Shown here in pieces: positions 24,508 to 33,024 of a DNA stretch of 43,027 nucleotides; within the stretch, counting starts at the first letter, position 1, and every line of letters starts with the position of its first letter. The stretch covers positions 1 to 43,027 of the forward strand of contig DATLOJ010000075.1 in assembly GCA_035536315.1 (NCBI GenBank). The letters are read 5' to 3'. Made by a program: the position numbers and the translations under genes. The notes under the pieces are model-generated. The model was not told the origin of the DNA. It ran no database searches and worked only from the letters and a program-made list of their open reading frames with translations. Source of the stretch: DATLOJ01 sp035536315 (GTDB lineage: Bacteria > Actinomycetota > CADDZG01 > JAHWKV01).

Positions 24508-25389
24508 ATGGAACCCAGGTTCGGAAATCTCATAACCGCAATGGTCACGCCCTTCGATGACGAAGGGCGCGTGAGCATCGAAGGAGCTCAGGCTCTTGCC
24601 GAGCACCTCGCCGCGAGCGGGTCGGACGGCCTGGTTGTTTCCGGCTCGACGGGCGAAAGCCCGACTCTCACCGACGCGGAAAAAACTGCCTTGTTCAGGG
24701 CCGTGGTCGAGGCAGTGGGTGGAAAGGCGAAAGTCATCGCCGGAACGGGCACGTACTCGACGGCTCACTCAATTCATCTTTCGCAGCAAGCCGAAGCAGC
24801 CGGAGTCGACGGCTTGCTCGTCGTCACCCCTTATTACAACCGGCCCCCGCAGGAAGGCTTGAAGGAGCATTTCAAAGCTGTCGCGGCCGCTACCGCTCTG
24901 CCCGTGATCCTCTATGACATTCCGATTCGTACCGGCCGCAAGATCGAACATGAAACTCTGATGGAGCTGGCCGAAGTCGAGAACATCGCCGCGGTCAAAG
25001 ATGCTTGCGGCGACGCTCAGGGTGCGGCCCGCATCGTGGCGGACGCACCGTCAGGCTTTCAGCTCTACTCCGGAAATGACGGAGACACGCTCCCCTGGCT
25101 TTCCGTCGGAGCCGTAGGAGTGATCGCCGTTGCGTCGCATGTTGTCGGCCCGCAGATGGCCGAGATGATCTCGCTGTTTCATTCCGGTGATGCCGCGGGA
25201 GCCCGAAAGATCCACCTCGACCTGATGCCGGTCTTCGATGCAATGGGAATAACGACGAATCCAATCCCTGTGAAAGCTGCTCTCGAGCTGCTAGGGCACA
25301 AGGTCGGGCCCCCGCGTCTGCCGCTCATCGGGGCTTCGAAGGAGCAGATTGCGGCCGTAAAAGGGGTGCTCCAGAGGGCAGGCGTCTGA
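24508..25389 (+). CDS. dapA: 4-hydroxy-tetrahydrodipicolinate synthase
   Basis: DapA condenses pyruvate and aspartate semialdehyde, the first step of the diaminopimelate pathway. The (beta/alpha)8 aldolase shows SGSTGESPTLT, VTPYYNRPPQEG, the LYDIPIRTG segment with the catalytic Tyr, and the Schiff-base lysine in AAVKDACGD (Lys164). Length 293 residues, normal. AGGAGG at 24499-24504 lies just before the ATG. Its TGA overlaps the ATG of the RNase J gene by one base (TGATG). The dapB-dapA-rnj-ftsK order is common in actinobacteria and Firmicutes-related genomes. Confidence 0.97.
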   Translation: MEPRFGNLITAMVTPFDDEGRVSIEGAQALAEHLAASGSDGLVVSGSTGESPTLTDAEKTALFRAVVEAVGGKAKVIAGTGTYSTAHSIHLSQQAEAAGVDGLLVVTPYYNRPPQEGLKEHFKAVAAATALPVILYDIPIRTGRKIEHETLMELAEVENIAAVKDACGDAQGAARIVADAPSGFQLYSGNDGDTLPWLSVGAVGVIAVASHVVGPQMAEMISLFHSGDAAGARKIHLDLMPVFDAMGITTNPIPVKAALELLGHKVGPPRLPLIGASKEQIAAVKGVLQRAGV

Positions 25390-27077
25390 TGAGCAAGAAG
25401 TCCGGCTCCGGTAAGTCGGGGGCCGGAACAAGGATCGTCTTTCTGGGCGGGGCCGGCGAGATCGGCCGCAACATGACCGTTTTCGAGCAAAACGGACGCC
25501 TTTTGATACTCGATGCCGGCCTGATGTTCCCAACCGAAGAGATGCTCGGTGTCGACCTGGTACTTCCGGACTTCGAGTACCTGGCGGATCGCGCCAAGAA
25601 GATCGATGGTTTGCTACTCACTCACGGACACGAGGATCACGTCGGCGCGGTGCCGTTTCTGTTGAAGGAGCTTTCGCTCGACATATACGGAAGCCCACTT
25701 ACGTTAGGGCTCCTGAAGCCGAAGCTCGAAGAGCACCACGTGACTGACAGGGCGCGTCTTCACGAGGTCGTTGCTCCGGCCGATTTCAACATCGGCTCTT
25801 TCAAGGTCAGCGTTTTCCCGGTGGTGCACTCGATCCCGTCCGGGTTCGGAACGGTCATCGACTCGGCTGGGGGCCGGATCGTTCACACCGGAGACTTCAA
25901 GATCGACAGCGACCCGGGGCCGGGAATCGCACCGACCAACGTCGACAAGCTCCGTGCCCTCGGTGATTCGGGCGTCGACCTGTTGATGTCCGACTCCACC
26001 AACGCGGAGCGTCCGGGGTCCACTCCTTCTGAAAAGACGGTCGCGAAAGCACTCGACGAAGTTCTGCGTGATGCGGAGGGCAGGGTCGTCATCGCGTGCT
26101 TCGCGTCGAATATTCAAAGAGTCCAGGAGATCATCGTGACCGCGCAGAAGTACGAGCGTCTGGTGTGTTTGCTCGGTCGAACGATGCTGAAGAACGTTGC
26201 AGTCGCCAGGGACCTCGGATTCATCGATGCGCCCGACGGCCTTTTCGTCCCGAGAGAGGAGCTCGACCGGCTCCCCGACAACAGAGTCGTCGTTATCTCG
26301 ACGGGTTCTCAGGGGGAACCACTGTCGGCCTTGTCTTTGATGGCGGCCGGAGCGCACAAATGGGTGGAGCTTGCTCCGTCCGACACCGTGGTCCTTTCCG
26401 CAACACCGATTCCGGGCAACGAGTCGGCCGTCCGCCGAGTCATCGACGGCTTGTTCCGTATTGGCTGCAAGCTGATCCACCCGCCTGCGCAAGCAGTGCA
26501 TGTGTCGGGGCACGGCTCTTCCGACGATTTGCGCCTGATGCTCGACCTGATCCGCCCTCGATGGTTCGTGCCCGTCCACGGTGAGTACCGCCAGATGGTG
26601 ACTCACGCAAAGCTGGCCGTCGAAAGCGGGGTCTCCGAGGAAAACGCCCTTGTGGTCGAGGACGGCGCTGTCCTGGTTATGGACAAAGGCGAGATTAAAA
26701 GGCAGCAAAGAGTTCACGCCGGCTACACGCTGGTCGACGGAATCGGCATCGGCGATGTGGGCCCGGTCGTGCTTCGCGACAGGCGCGTGCTCGCCGACGA
26801 CGGGATCATCGTGTGCGTTGTGACGATTGATTCGCAGACCGGGGAGCTGCTTGCCGGGCCGGATGTGATCTCACGAGGTTTTCTCCACGAGGAGGAAAAC
26901 ACGGACTTTTTAGAAAGAGCCAAGTCGGAAATTCGCGAATCTTTGGCCTCCTTGGCTCAAGATGAGGTGACGGAATGGTCGGAAATTCGGCGCGCCGTGC
27001 GCAGGGCCCTCGGAAAGTTCGTCTGGGAGTCCACACGCAGGAGGCCGATGATCCTGCCCGTGGTCATGGAGGTTTGA
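25389..27077 (+). CDS. rnj: Ribonuclease J
   Basis: RNase J is a metallo-beta-lactamase/beta-CASP ribonuclease with endonuclease and 5'-3' exonuclease activity in mRNA decay and rRNA maturation. The zinc site THGHEDH is at residues 78-84, the later VHTGDFKID and SDSTNAERPG segments are present, and the beta-CASP part has ASNIQRVQEI and PVHGEYRQM. Length 562 residues. It starts inside the dapA stop. With RNase Y and PNPase in the same window, the organism appears to combine RNase J and RNase Y decay systems, as Bacillus does. Confidence 0.96.
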   Translation: MSKKSGSGKSGAGTRIVFLGGAGEIGRNMTVFEQNGRLLILDAGLMFPTEEMLGVDLVLPDFEYLADRAKKIDGLLLTHGHEDHVGAVPFLLKELSLDIYGSPLTLGLLKPKLEEHHVTDRARLHEVVAPADFNIGSFKVSVFPVVHSIPSGFGTVIDSAGGRIVHTGDFKIDSDPGPGIAPTNVDKLRALGDSGVDLLMSDSTNAERPGSTPSEKTVAKALDEVLRDAEGRVVIACFASNIQRVQEIIVTAQKYERLVCLLGRTMLKNVAVARDLGFIDAPDGLFVPREELDRLPDNRVVVISTGSQGEPLSALSLMAAGAHKWVELAPSDTVVLSATPIPGNESAVRRVIDGLFRIGCKLIHPPAQAVHVSGHGSSDDLRLMLDLIRPRWFVPVHGEYRQMVTHAKLAVESGVSEENALVVEDGAVLVMDKGEIKRQQRVHAGYTLVDGIGIGDVGPVVLRDRRVLADDGIIVCVVTIDSQTGELLAGPDVISRGFLHEEENTDFLERAKSEIRESLASLAQDEVTEWSEIRRAVRRALGKFVWESTRRRPMILPVVMEV

Positions 27078-29348
27078 TTGGCTAGCAAGACCGCAACTCG
27101 CAAACCGCGCTCGTCGCCGAGCAAGGCCAGAGGCAAGAAAAAGGCCGCGATCGGGCCCGGAGCGCGCATGGACGCGCTCGGTTTGGGCCTGATGTTCGTC
27201 GCCGTCCTGAGTGGTCTGGGCCTTTACGGAGACTGGGCCGGCCCGGCCGGCCGCGGAATTGTGTGGCTGCTTACAGTCGCGGTCGGCTCCGTCGCGCTGG
27301 CAATTCCTCCGCTTCTTGCGTGGGTCAGCTTTCTCGTCCTGAGGCGGGGTGAGACCGATGAGCCGGCAAGGGTTGTCATCGGGTCGTCACTCACGATGTG
27401 GGGCGCGGCAGGGCTGCAGCATCTGATCGCAACGCCAGGGTCCAGCGTCCTGGAACTCGAGGAGCTTCCCAACGTCGGCGGAGTTCTCGGAGCGGGACTT
27501 GCGTGGCCGCTCGAGAGGCTCTTGTCGGTTTGGGGGGCCGGAGTCTTTGTGGTCGCGTTCATATTCCTTGGTCTTCTGATCACAACGAAGACCCCGATGG
27601 CGCGAGTAGTCGGTTGGATGCAAATCGCGCTGTCCCTTGTCCTTCGTTTGCTGTCAGGTCTCGGGGTGCTTCTCGCGTCAGGTGCGCGGGCCGGCGTTGC
27701 CTTCCTTCGGGGCGCGATCAGCAACTCACCTTCGACAGACGAGCCCCCGCCGAAACCAGAACGAAAGCCAAGATTGAAAAAGACGCCAGAGGAACCAGTC
27801 GATGATGTTTCAGAACCTGCGACGGTTTCAATGGGGGCCTCGCGAACCGTTCTGCCTGCTCGCGCAGGAGCGCCTGGCGGCTACCGGACTCCACCTCTAG
27901 ACCTTCTCGCGACCGCGGGGGCCGGCGAGATCTCCAAGAAAGAGATCGAGGAGACAATGACGCGCCTCGAGGCAGTTTTGCGCGAGTTCCTCGTCGACGC
28001 CAGCGTCACTGGATTTACTGCCGGCCCCACTGTTACCCGTTACGAGGTTGAGCTCGGCCCAGCGGTGAAGGTGAACAGCGTGGTCGGGCTTCAAAACGAG
28101 ATCAAATATGCGCTCGCTTCGGGCGAGCTTCGCATCTTGGCCCCAATTCCCGGACGTTCAGCGATAGGCGTCGAGGTTCCCAACAGGGACCGCCTGGCAG
28201 TCACACTCGGCGACGTTCTGCGGAGCAAGGCTGCAAAGGCAGCGCTCCACCCGCTCAGCGTGGGGCTCGGAAAGGACATCTCAGGAGCGCCGGTAATCGT
28301 CAACCTAGCCGAGATGCCACACCTTTTGATTGCCGGAGCAACCGGCGCGGGCAAGTCCTCGTGCATAAACGCAATGCTTTCTTCGATTCTGGCCCGCACG
28401 CGCCCCGATGAGGTCAGATTGATGCTCATCGACCCGAAACTCGTTGAGCTTTCCAACTACAACGGTGTTCCTCACCTGCTCACACCGGTTGTGACGTCTC
28501 CGCGGAAGGCCGCGGAGGCCCTTGGATGGCTCGTGAGGGAGATGGATGCACGCTACGAGGTCCTGTCGACGGTCGGTGTTCGAAACTCCGACACTTACAA
28601 CGACGCGGTCAGGGCCGGGGACCTTCCGGCGTTTGCAGACGGGATGCCCCGCAGCCCGTTCCCGTACTACCTGGTTGTGATCGACGAGCTCGCCGACCTG
28701 ATGATGGTTGCGTCTAGGGAGGTCGAGGATTCGATCTGCCGACTCGCTCAGAAGGCGAGGGCCGTTGGCATACACCTGATCGTGGCGACGCAGCGGCCGT
28801 CCGTCGACGTTGTCACCGGCGTCATCAAAGCGAACATCCCGTCGCGCATGGCATTCGCGACGGCAAGTGCGCAGGACTCACGAGTGATCCTTGATGAGGG
28901 CGGAGCCGACCGCCTGATCGGTAAAGGTGACCTTCTCTACAAGCACGCGTCGGCCCCCAGGCCCCAGAGAATCCAGGGGGCCTGGGTGTCGGAGTCCGAG
29001 ATTGCGTCGCTCATCGAGTGGTGCAGCAATCAGCGCGACGTCAGCTACGTGCAGGGTGTCTTCGCAGAGGCATCATCGTCAGGGTCCCAGGAGCATGGGG
29101 ACATGACGGACGAGGACCTCATTAGGCGGGCGACCGAGATGGTCGTCTTGAGCCAACTCGGCTCAACTTCGATGCTCCAGAGGAAGCTTTCGATTGGCTT
29201 TGCACGCGCGGGCCGGATCATGGACATCCTCGAGCAGAGGGGAATCGTCGGGCCGTCGCTCGGGTCGAAGCCGAGAGAAGTGCTGATGGGGCCGGAGGAG
29301 CTGGAGGCCATGATGGCCCCCGCCGGCGTGGGAGACGACCAGGCCTAA
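27078..29348 (+). CDS. ftsK: DNA translocase FtsK/SpoIIIE
   Basis: FtsK pumps chromosomal DNA across the division septum and activates XerCD recombination at dif. The N-terminal ~170 residues hold several membrane helices, followed by a ~60-residue charged linker, the alpha/beta motor with Walker A GATGAGKS (from residue 420) and Walker B VVIDELADLMM, and a C-terminal winged-helix gamma domain (QRKLSIGFARAGRIMDILEQ) that reads KOPS-type sequences. At 756 residues it has a short linker. The TTG start directly follows the rnj stop with GGAGG at 27068-27072. Confidence 0.96.
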   Translation: MASKTATRKPRSSPSKARGKKKAAIGPGARMDALGLGLMFVAVLSGLGLYGDWAGPAGRGIVWLLTVAVGSVALAIPPLLAWVSFLVLRRGETDEPARVVIGSSLTMWGAAGLQHLIATPGSSVLELEELPNVGGVLGAGLAWPLERLLSVWGAGVFVVAFIFLGLLITTKTPMARVVGWMQIALSLVLRLLSGLGVLLASGARAGVAFLRGAISNSPSTDEPPPKPERKPRLKKTPEEPVDDVSEPATVSMGASRTVLPARAGAPGGYRTPPLDLLATAGAGEISKKEIEETMTRLEAVLREFLVDASVTGFTAGPTVTRYEVELGPAVKVNSVVGLQNEIKYALASGELRILAPIPGRSAIGVEVPNRDRLAVTLGDVLRSKAAKAALHPLSVGLGKDISGAPVIVNLAEMPHLLIAGATGAGKSSCINAMLSSILARTRPDEVRLMLIDPKLVELSNYNGVPHLLTPVVTSPRKAAEALGWLVREMDARYEVLSTVGVRNSDTYNDAVRAGDLPAFADGMPRSPFPYYLVVIDELADLMMVASREVEDSICRLAQKARAVGIHLIVATQRPSVDVVTGVIKANIPSRMAFATASAQDSRVILDEGGADRLIGKGDLLYKHASAPRPQRIQGAWVSESEIASLIEWCSNQRDVSYVQGVFAEASSSGSQEHGDMTDEDLIRRATEMVVLSQLGSTSMLQRKLSIGFARAGRIMDILEQRGIVGPSLGSKPREVLMGPEELEAMMAPAGVGDDQA

Positions 29349-29360
29349 AGCTGCTGGCGA

Positions 29361-29443
29361 CCCCTTTTTCTTCCAAAGCGCGTCGCAGTGGGAGAAAAGT
29401 GGTCCTCAGGGCCCGTTTTTTCCCAAAGCGATTGGCTTTGGGG
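29361..29443 (+). repeat. Two T-rich direct repeats and a hairpin after ftsK
   Basis: The 20-base blocks at 29361-29380 and 29411-29430 match at 16 of 20 positions, spaced exactly 50 bases; both run from a C cluster through a T-tract to CCAAAGCG. The second block also forms a strong hairpin: CCCAAAGC (29422-29429) with GCTTTGGG (29435-29442). The T-tract precedes rather than follows the stem, so it is not a plus-strand intrinsic terminator. Confidence 0.45.
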
Positions 29444-29529
29444 ATCGCGCGGGTGCGGCTCGGCTTTGTTCGCCTCGAATCGGGTTTTTGGCCCCCTTGC
29501 AGGCACGATAAATAGACAAAACGTCAGTA

Positions 29530-29560
29530 TTGACCCCGGAGAGCGGGCCCGGCCTATAAT
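29530..29560 (+). promoter_or_regulatory. Sigma-A type promoter for the rodZ-pgsA-cinA-thpR genes
   Basis: TTGACC at 29530-29535 and a perfect TATAAT at 29555-29560. The 19-base spacer is slightly long, but the -10 hexamer is consensus. Transcription would start near 29567, about 63 bases before the ATG at 29630. The rest of the 281-base gap upstream holds the direct repeats and hairpin. Confidence 0.6.
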
Positions 29561-29629
29561 CCTGAACGGTTCGGCCTCTGCATGTAGCACTCCCTGCCGG
29601 GCCGCCTGATCGCCCTTTAAAAGGACCTT

Positions 29630-30379
29630 ATGAGCCAGCGAAGCATCGGGGAACGCCTGCGCAGTGCAAGAGAAGCGATACCAGCTTCTATGTACCAGGC
29701 GTCGCGTGAGACAAAGATCCGCGTTGACTTCCTCGAGAACATGGAGGAAGACAACTTCACGTTCCTTACCGGAGCCGCCTATGTGAAGGGCCTGCTTCGG
29801 AGTTATTCCCGCTGGCTAAACCTCGACGACCAACAGTTGGCTCAGGATTTCGAAGCCCAGTTCGGCAGCGCCCAGCCGCCGGCCATCGAGAACCTCATTC
29901 AGGAGCCGACGGGCCGCATGCCACGAGGCCGCAGGCCCGCCTGGATGGTGGCTGCTCTCGTCGCAGCAACAATGCTCCTCGGTCTGTCACTTGTTGGCCT
30001 GCTCGACGTATCCGACGTCGCACCGCCGCCCTCACCAGCGCGTGAGGATCTGACGGCCCAAGTTCCGCCATCGGGAACTGCGCAGGAAGCGAACCTTCCG
30101 GCAGTGACTGCCGAAGGGGTACATATGACCGTGGCGGTCGTTAGCGACAAGAGTTGGGTAAGTGTGTTCGCGGACGGCGCAGAGCAGCCTGTCTTCGAGC
30201 GAACGTTGTCGGCCGGCGCAACGCGTACGTTCGATGCCAAAGATCAGATCCGCGTTGTGATCGGCAATGCAGGTGCAGTGCGGATTACGTTGAATGGAAG
30301 AGATCTTGGCCCCGCCGGCGAGCTAAACCAAACCGCGCGCTTTACCTTTACGCCGACGAGTCAAACTCTGCGCGGTTAG
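29630..30379 (+). CDS. rodZ: RodZ-like protein: helix-turn-helix, one membrane helix, DUF4115 domain
   Basis: RodZ links the cytoskeleton and the cell-wall elongation machinery in rod-shaped bacteria. This 249-residue protein has the architecture: cytoplasmic HTH_25 domain (residues ~5-75, with IGERLRSAREAIPASMYQAS and YVKGLLRSYSRWL), one membrane helix (104-125), a Pro/Ala-rich linker, and a C-terminal extracellular beta domain of DUF4115 type (WVSVFADGAEQPVFERTL). RBS AAAAGGA lies before the ATG. It is preceded by its own promoter and followed by pgsA, a common neighbour. Shape function in this organism is inferred. Confidence 0.87.
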   Translation: MSQRSIGERLRSAREAIPASMYQASRETKIRVDFLENMEEDNFTFLTGAAYVKGLLRSYSRWLNLDDQQLAQDFEAQFGSAQPPAIENLIQEPTGRMPRGRRPAWMVAALVAATMLLGLSLVGLLDVSDVAPPPSPAREDLTAQVPPSGTAQEANLPAVTAEGVHMTVAVVSDKSWVSVFADGAEQPVFERTLSAGATRTFDAKDQIRVVIGNAGAVRITLNGRDLGPAGELNQTARFTFTPTSQTLRG

Positions 30380-30461
30380 CTCAGCTTCTCCGACATCCCC
30401 CATTTCTGAAGCTCCCGATTCGTTGGAAAGCTCGCGGCCTTCAAGAGGGTACGGTCTTGCC

Positions 30462-31004
30462 GTGAACCTTCCCAACCTGCTGACCGTCCTTCGGATCGTG
30501 CTTGTCCCGGTATTTGCCTGGCTTTTCTTCGTTGCCGAGCGCTCCGAAACGGCTATTTGGGCGGCAATGGGCGTATTTATCTTCGCCTCGGCCACGGACT
30601 TCCTGGACGGCTACATCGCCAGAAGAAGGGGCTTGATTACGCCTCTGGGCCAGTTCCTTGACCCGCTTGCCGACAAGCTCCTGGTAGGGGCGGCTCTCGT
30701 CTTGCTGGTGATCTACCGCGAGTTCCCACTTTGGGCTGCCGTGGTCATAGGCATTCGGGAGGTCGTCGTCTCAGCAATGAGAAGCGTGGCTGCAAAAAAG
30801 GGGATTGCGATTCCGGCCTCCGCGTCCGGTAAGGCAAAGACCGCCATTCAGGTTCCGATGGTAGTTGCATGGCTGCTCCCAAGGGTGGGTAGCACGGCCT
30901 TCGTGCAGGACGTCGCAATGTACACGGCTGTTTTCCTGACGTTGCTGTCCGGCGTCATCTTTTATTCGCGCGTGCGGCGTTCGAATCCAAAGGCGGCCGA
31001 TTGA
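30462..31004 (+). CDS. pgsA: CDP-diacylglycerol-glycerol-3-phosphate 3-phosphatidyltransferase
   Basis: PgsA makes phosphatidylglycerol phosphate from CDP-diacylglycerol, the product of CdsA. The CDP-alcohol phosphotransferase motif is complete: Asp46, Asp49-Gly50, Ala53-Arg54, Gly63, Asp67 and Asp71 in DFLDGYIARRRG and GQFLDPLADK. Several membrane helices surround it. GTG at 30462 gives the typical N-terminus (NLPNLLTVLRI) and 180 residues; TTG at 30423 would add 13 residues. The 83-base gap after rodZ has no terminator. The end overlaps the cinA TTG by four bases. Confidence 0.93.
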   Translation: MNLPNLLTVLRIVLVPVFAWLFFVAERSETAIWAAMGVFIFASATDFLDGYIARRRGLITPLGQFLDPLADKLLVGAALVLLVIYREFPLWAAVVIGIREVVVSAMRSVAAKKGIAIPASASGKAKTAIQVPMVVAWLLPRVGSTAFVQDVAMYTAVFLTLLSGVIFYSRVRRSNPKAAD

Positions 31005-32254
31005 AGGCCGAGATCGTCGCAGTTGGAACAGAGCTGCTCATCGGGCAGATAGCAAACACCAACGCGCAAACGATCTCACAGGAGCTTGCGAACATTGGAG
31101 TCGACGTTTTGTTTCACACGACAGTCGGTGACAACGAAGAGCGAATCGCGTCCGCTCTCGATGCTGCAATGAACCGCGCGGATGTTGTCGTCATAACGGG
31201 GGGGCTTGGTCCAACTCACGACGACCTCACGCGCGAGGCAATTGCCCTGGTTACCGGAAAGTCTCTCGAGAGGAACAGCAGCTTGGAGTCTTGGCTTCGG
31301 GAGCTGTTCACGTCGCGGGGCAGAGAAATGGCGGACGCGAACTTGCGTCAGGCGGACGTTCCCGCCGGGGCAGAAACGATCGACAACCCGATTGGCACGG
31401 CCCCCGGCATCTTCATGGAGCACGAGGGCAAGGTGATCGTGGCCGTCCCCGGTGTTCCGGCTGAGATGAAAAGGATGCTCGACGAATCCGTTCTAGAAAA
31501 GCTCTCCGAACGCGCCGGCGGGTCGATCCTTGTGTCCAGAACGTTGAAAGTCGCAGGCCTTGGAGAGTCAGACCTTGCCCAGAGAATCGAGGCGACGATC
31601 AGGAAGCTCGACGATTCCGAGACGGCAAAGATCGCTCTTCTGGCCTCGGTCGGTGAGGTTCGAATCCGGATCAGTGCCAAGGGGGGAGACCGCGGCGAAG
31701 CACTTCATCACATCGCTCCCGTCGAGGCTGAACTGCGGGAGACACTTGGAACACGAGTTTTCGGAGCCGACGACGAAACTCTCGAACGAGTCGTAACCAG
31801 GATGCTCATGGAGCGCAGGCTCACTCTTGGGGTTGCCGAATCGTTCACGGGTGGATACGTGGTCTCCCGCCTAATCGGGGTTCCCGGGGTCTCGGATCCA
31901 TTTCAGGCCGCATACGTCACTTACTCCAACGAGTCGAAGATCAGGGACCTGTCCGTTCCACCCGAGACCATCGACTCGCACGGAGCCGTTTCAGAGGAAA
32001 CCGCGCTTGCGATGGCCAAAGGGATAAGAAGCAGGGGCTCGGCCGACATTGGTATTTCGACAACGGGGGAGGCAGGCCCTGAACCGGACGAGCAACCGGT
32101 CGGCACGTTTTGGGTGGGGCTTGCTTGGGAGGGTGGATCGCTTGCGAGGAAGTTCTTCGCCCCGGGCGAGCGTGATGCCGTCAGGTGGTGGGGGTCACAG
32201 GCCGCGCTCAACACTCTGCGAATGTGGATGCTGGGGGAGTTGCCCAAGAAGTGA
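31001..32254 (+). CDS. cinA: CinA family protein: MoaB-like domain plus nicotinamide-nucleotide amidase domain
   Basis: CinA proteins join an N-terminal MoaB/MPT-binding-like domain (ADP-ribose pyrophosphatase in studied members; here AEIVAVGTELLIGQIANTN and ITGGLGPTHDDLTREA) to a C-terminal PncC amidase domain that recycles NMN. The C-terminal motif reads AESFTGG (279-285) where most members have AESCTGG, so the Cys is replaced by Phe while the Ser is kept. Length 417 residues, normal. The TTG overlaps the pgsA stop as TTGA. cinA often sits just upstream of recA in Gram-positive bacteria, as here. Confidence 0.93.
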   Translation: MKAEIVAVGTELLIGQIANTNAQTISQELANIGVDVLFHTTVGDNEERIASALDAAMNRADVVVITGGLGPTHDDLTREAIALVTGKSLERNSSLESWLRELFTSRGREMADANLRQADVPAGAETIDNPIGTAPGIFMEHEGKVIVAVPGVPAEMKRMLDESVLEKLSERAGGSILVSRTLKVAGLGESDLAQRIEATIRKLDDSETAKIALLASVGEVRIRISAKGGDRGEALHHIAPVEAELRETLGTRVFGADDETLERVVTRMLMERRLTLGVAESFTGGYVVSRLIGVPGVSDPFQAAYVTYSNESKIRDLSVPPETIDSHGAVSEETALAMAKGIRSRGSADIGISTTGEAGPEPDEQPVGTFWVGLAWEGGSLARKFFAPGERDAVRWWGSQAALNTLRMWMLGELPKK

Positions 32255-32802
32255 GGCTGTTTCTTGCGTTCGATGTTCCCGAGGGCGAAAAGAGAAAGCT
32301 CGAAAATGCCTTGCAGAAGGTTCGCACCCAGTTGCCTTCTGCTAGATGGATACCTCGGGGATCCTGGCATCTTTCGCTGAAGTTCTTAGGGGAAGTTGCA
32401 GATGACAAGGTTGAGCGGTTGTTCGACCTGGCTTCAGAGTCGGCTAAGTCGAGCACCCCTTTCGAAGCGCGGCTCGTGGGGGCCGGAGCGTTTCCTTCGA
32501 CGAGGCGGACCAGAGTCCTGTGGGTCGGGGTAGAGGAGAGACCTGCCGGTTCCATCGCCACCCTGGCGGCCGATCTCGAGGGCAAGGCTGGGCCGGCCGG
32601 GTTCAGGCAGGAGGCTCGTGCCCACAAGCCCCACCTGACCGTCGCAAGGCTGAGGGAGCCTGGGCCCGTCGTTGGGGAGATCGCATCCCTCGCCGACTTC
32701 GAAGGCGGGTCGTTCGAGCTGAGCTCTTTCGTGCTCTTCAGATCGCATCTGAGCCCAAAGGGGGCCGAGTACGAAAACCTTGGAAGTTTTCCTCTCGGGT
32801 AA
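32251..32802 (+). CDS. thpR: RNA 2',3'-cyclic phosphodiesterase (2'-5' RNA ligase family)
   Basis: A 2H phosphoesterase that opens 2',3'-cyclic phosphates on RNA. Both signature motifs are present: HLSL at residues 40-43 and HLTV at 128-131, each an HxT/SxL-type tetrapeptide. The GTG at 32251 overlaps the cinA stop (GTGA) and gives the typical N-terminus RLFLAFDVPE; the frame extends upstream but only inside cinA. Length 183 residues. Location between cinA and recA is common in actinobacteria. The 222-base gap after it holds the recA promoter. Confidence 0.92.
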   Translation: MRLFLAFDVPEGEKRKLENALQKVRTQLPSARWIPRGSWHLSLKFLGEVADDKVERLFDLASESAKSSTPFEARLVGAGAFPSTRRTRVLWVGVEERPAGSIATLAADLEGKAGPAGFRQEARAHKPHLTVARLREPGPVVGEIASLADFEGGSFELSSFVLFRSHLSPKGAEYENLGSFPLG

Positions 32803-32889
32803 GGGGTTTCTTGGGCCAGGCCTGCCCCCAATGAGAGATAATCACAGATGTGTAATTCCCTGTGGAAACGGGAAATTCTCGTCAAATAC

Positions 32890-32917
32890 TGGACTCGAAC
32901 ATATGTTCGTTTAAGAT
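32890..32917 (+). promoter_or_regulatory. recA promoter
   Basis: TGGACT (32890-32895) and TAAGAT (32912-32917) separated by 16 bases, a plausible -35/-10 pair. The LexA box at 32896-32909 fills the spacer, so repressor binding would directly block polymerase. The transcript would have a leader of about 100 bases before the ATG at 33025. Confidence 0.55.
32896..32909 (+). promoter_or_regulatory. LexA (SOS) box upstream of recA
   Basis: CGAACATATGTTCG is a perfect palindrome and a perfect match to the Gram-positive/actinobacterial LexA operator CGAAC-N4-GTTCG. Its place between the -35 and -10 elements of recA indicates SOS control of recA and, by continuation, recX. Confidence 0.92.
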
Positions 32918-33024
32918 GCGAACCCGAAGCAGCCCATTGATGTCAGTACCCCTCGCTACGCTGATCCAAGTGACATCGACGTCACAGCCGGATCACCGGT
33001 CGGGGGAGTTGAGGAGGTAGGGAA

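Noticed and set aside
30371..30425. GCGCGGTTAGCTCAG just at the rodZ stop resembles the 5' part of a tRNA gene.
   Set aside because: No matching acceptor arm, anticodon stem or GTTCRA T-loop follows at the right distance, and the first bases belong to the rodZ reading frame.
32855..32880. TTCCC...GGGAA stem after thpR considered as a terminator.
   Set aside because: The stem is only five pairs and no T-tract follows.
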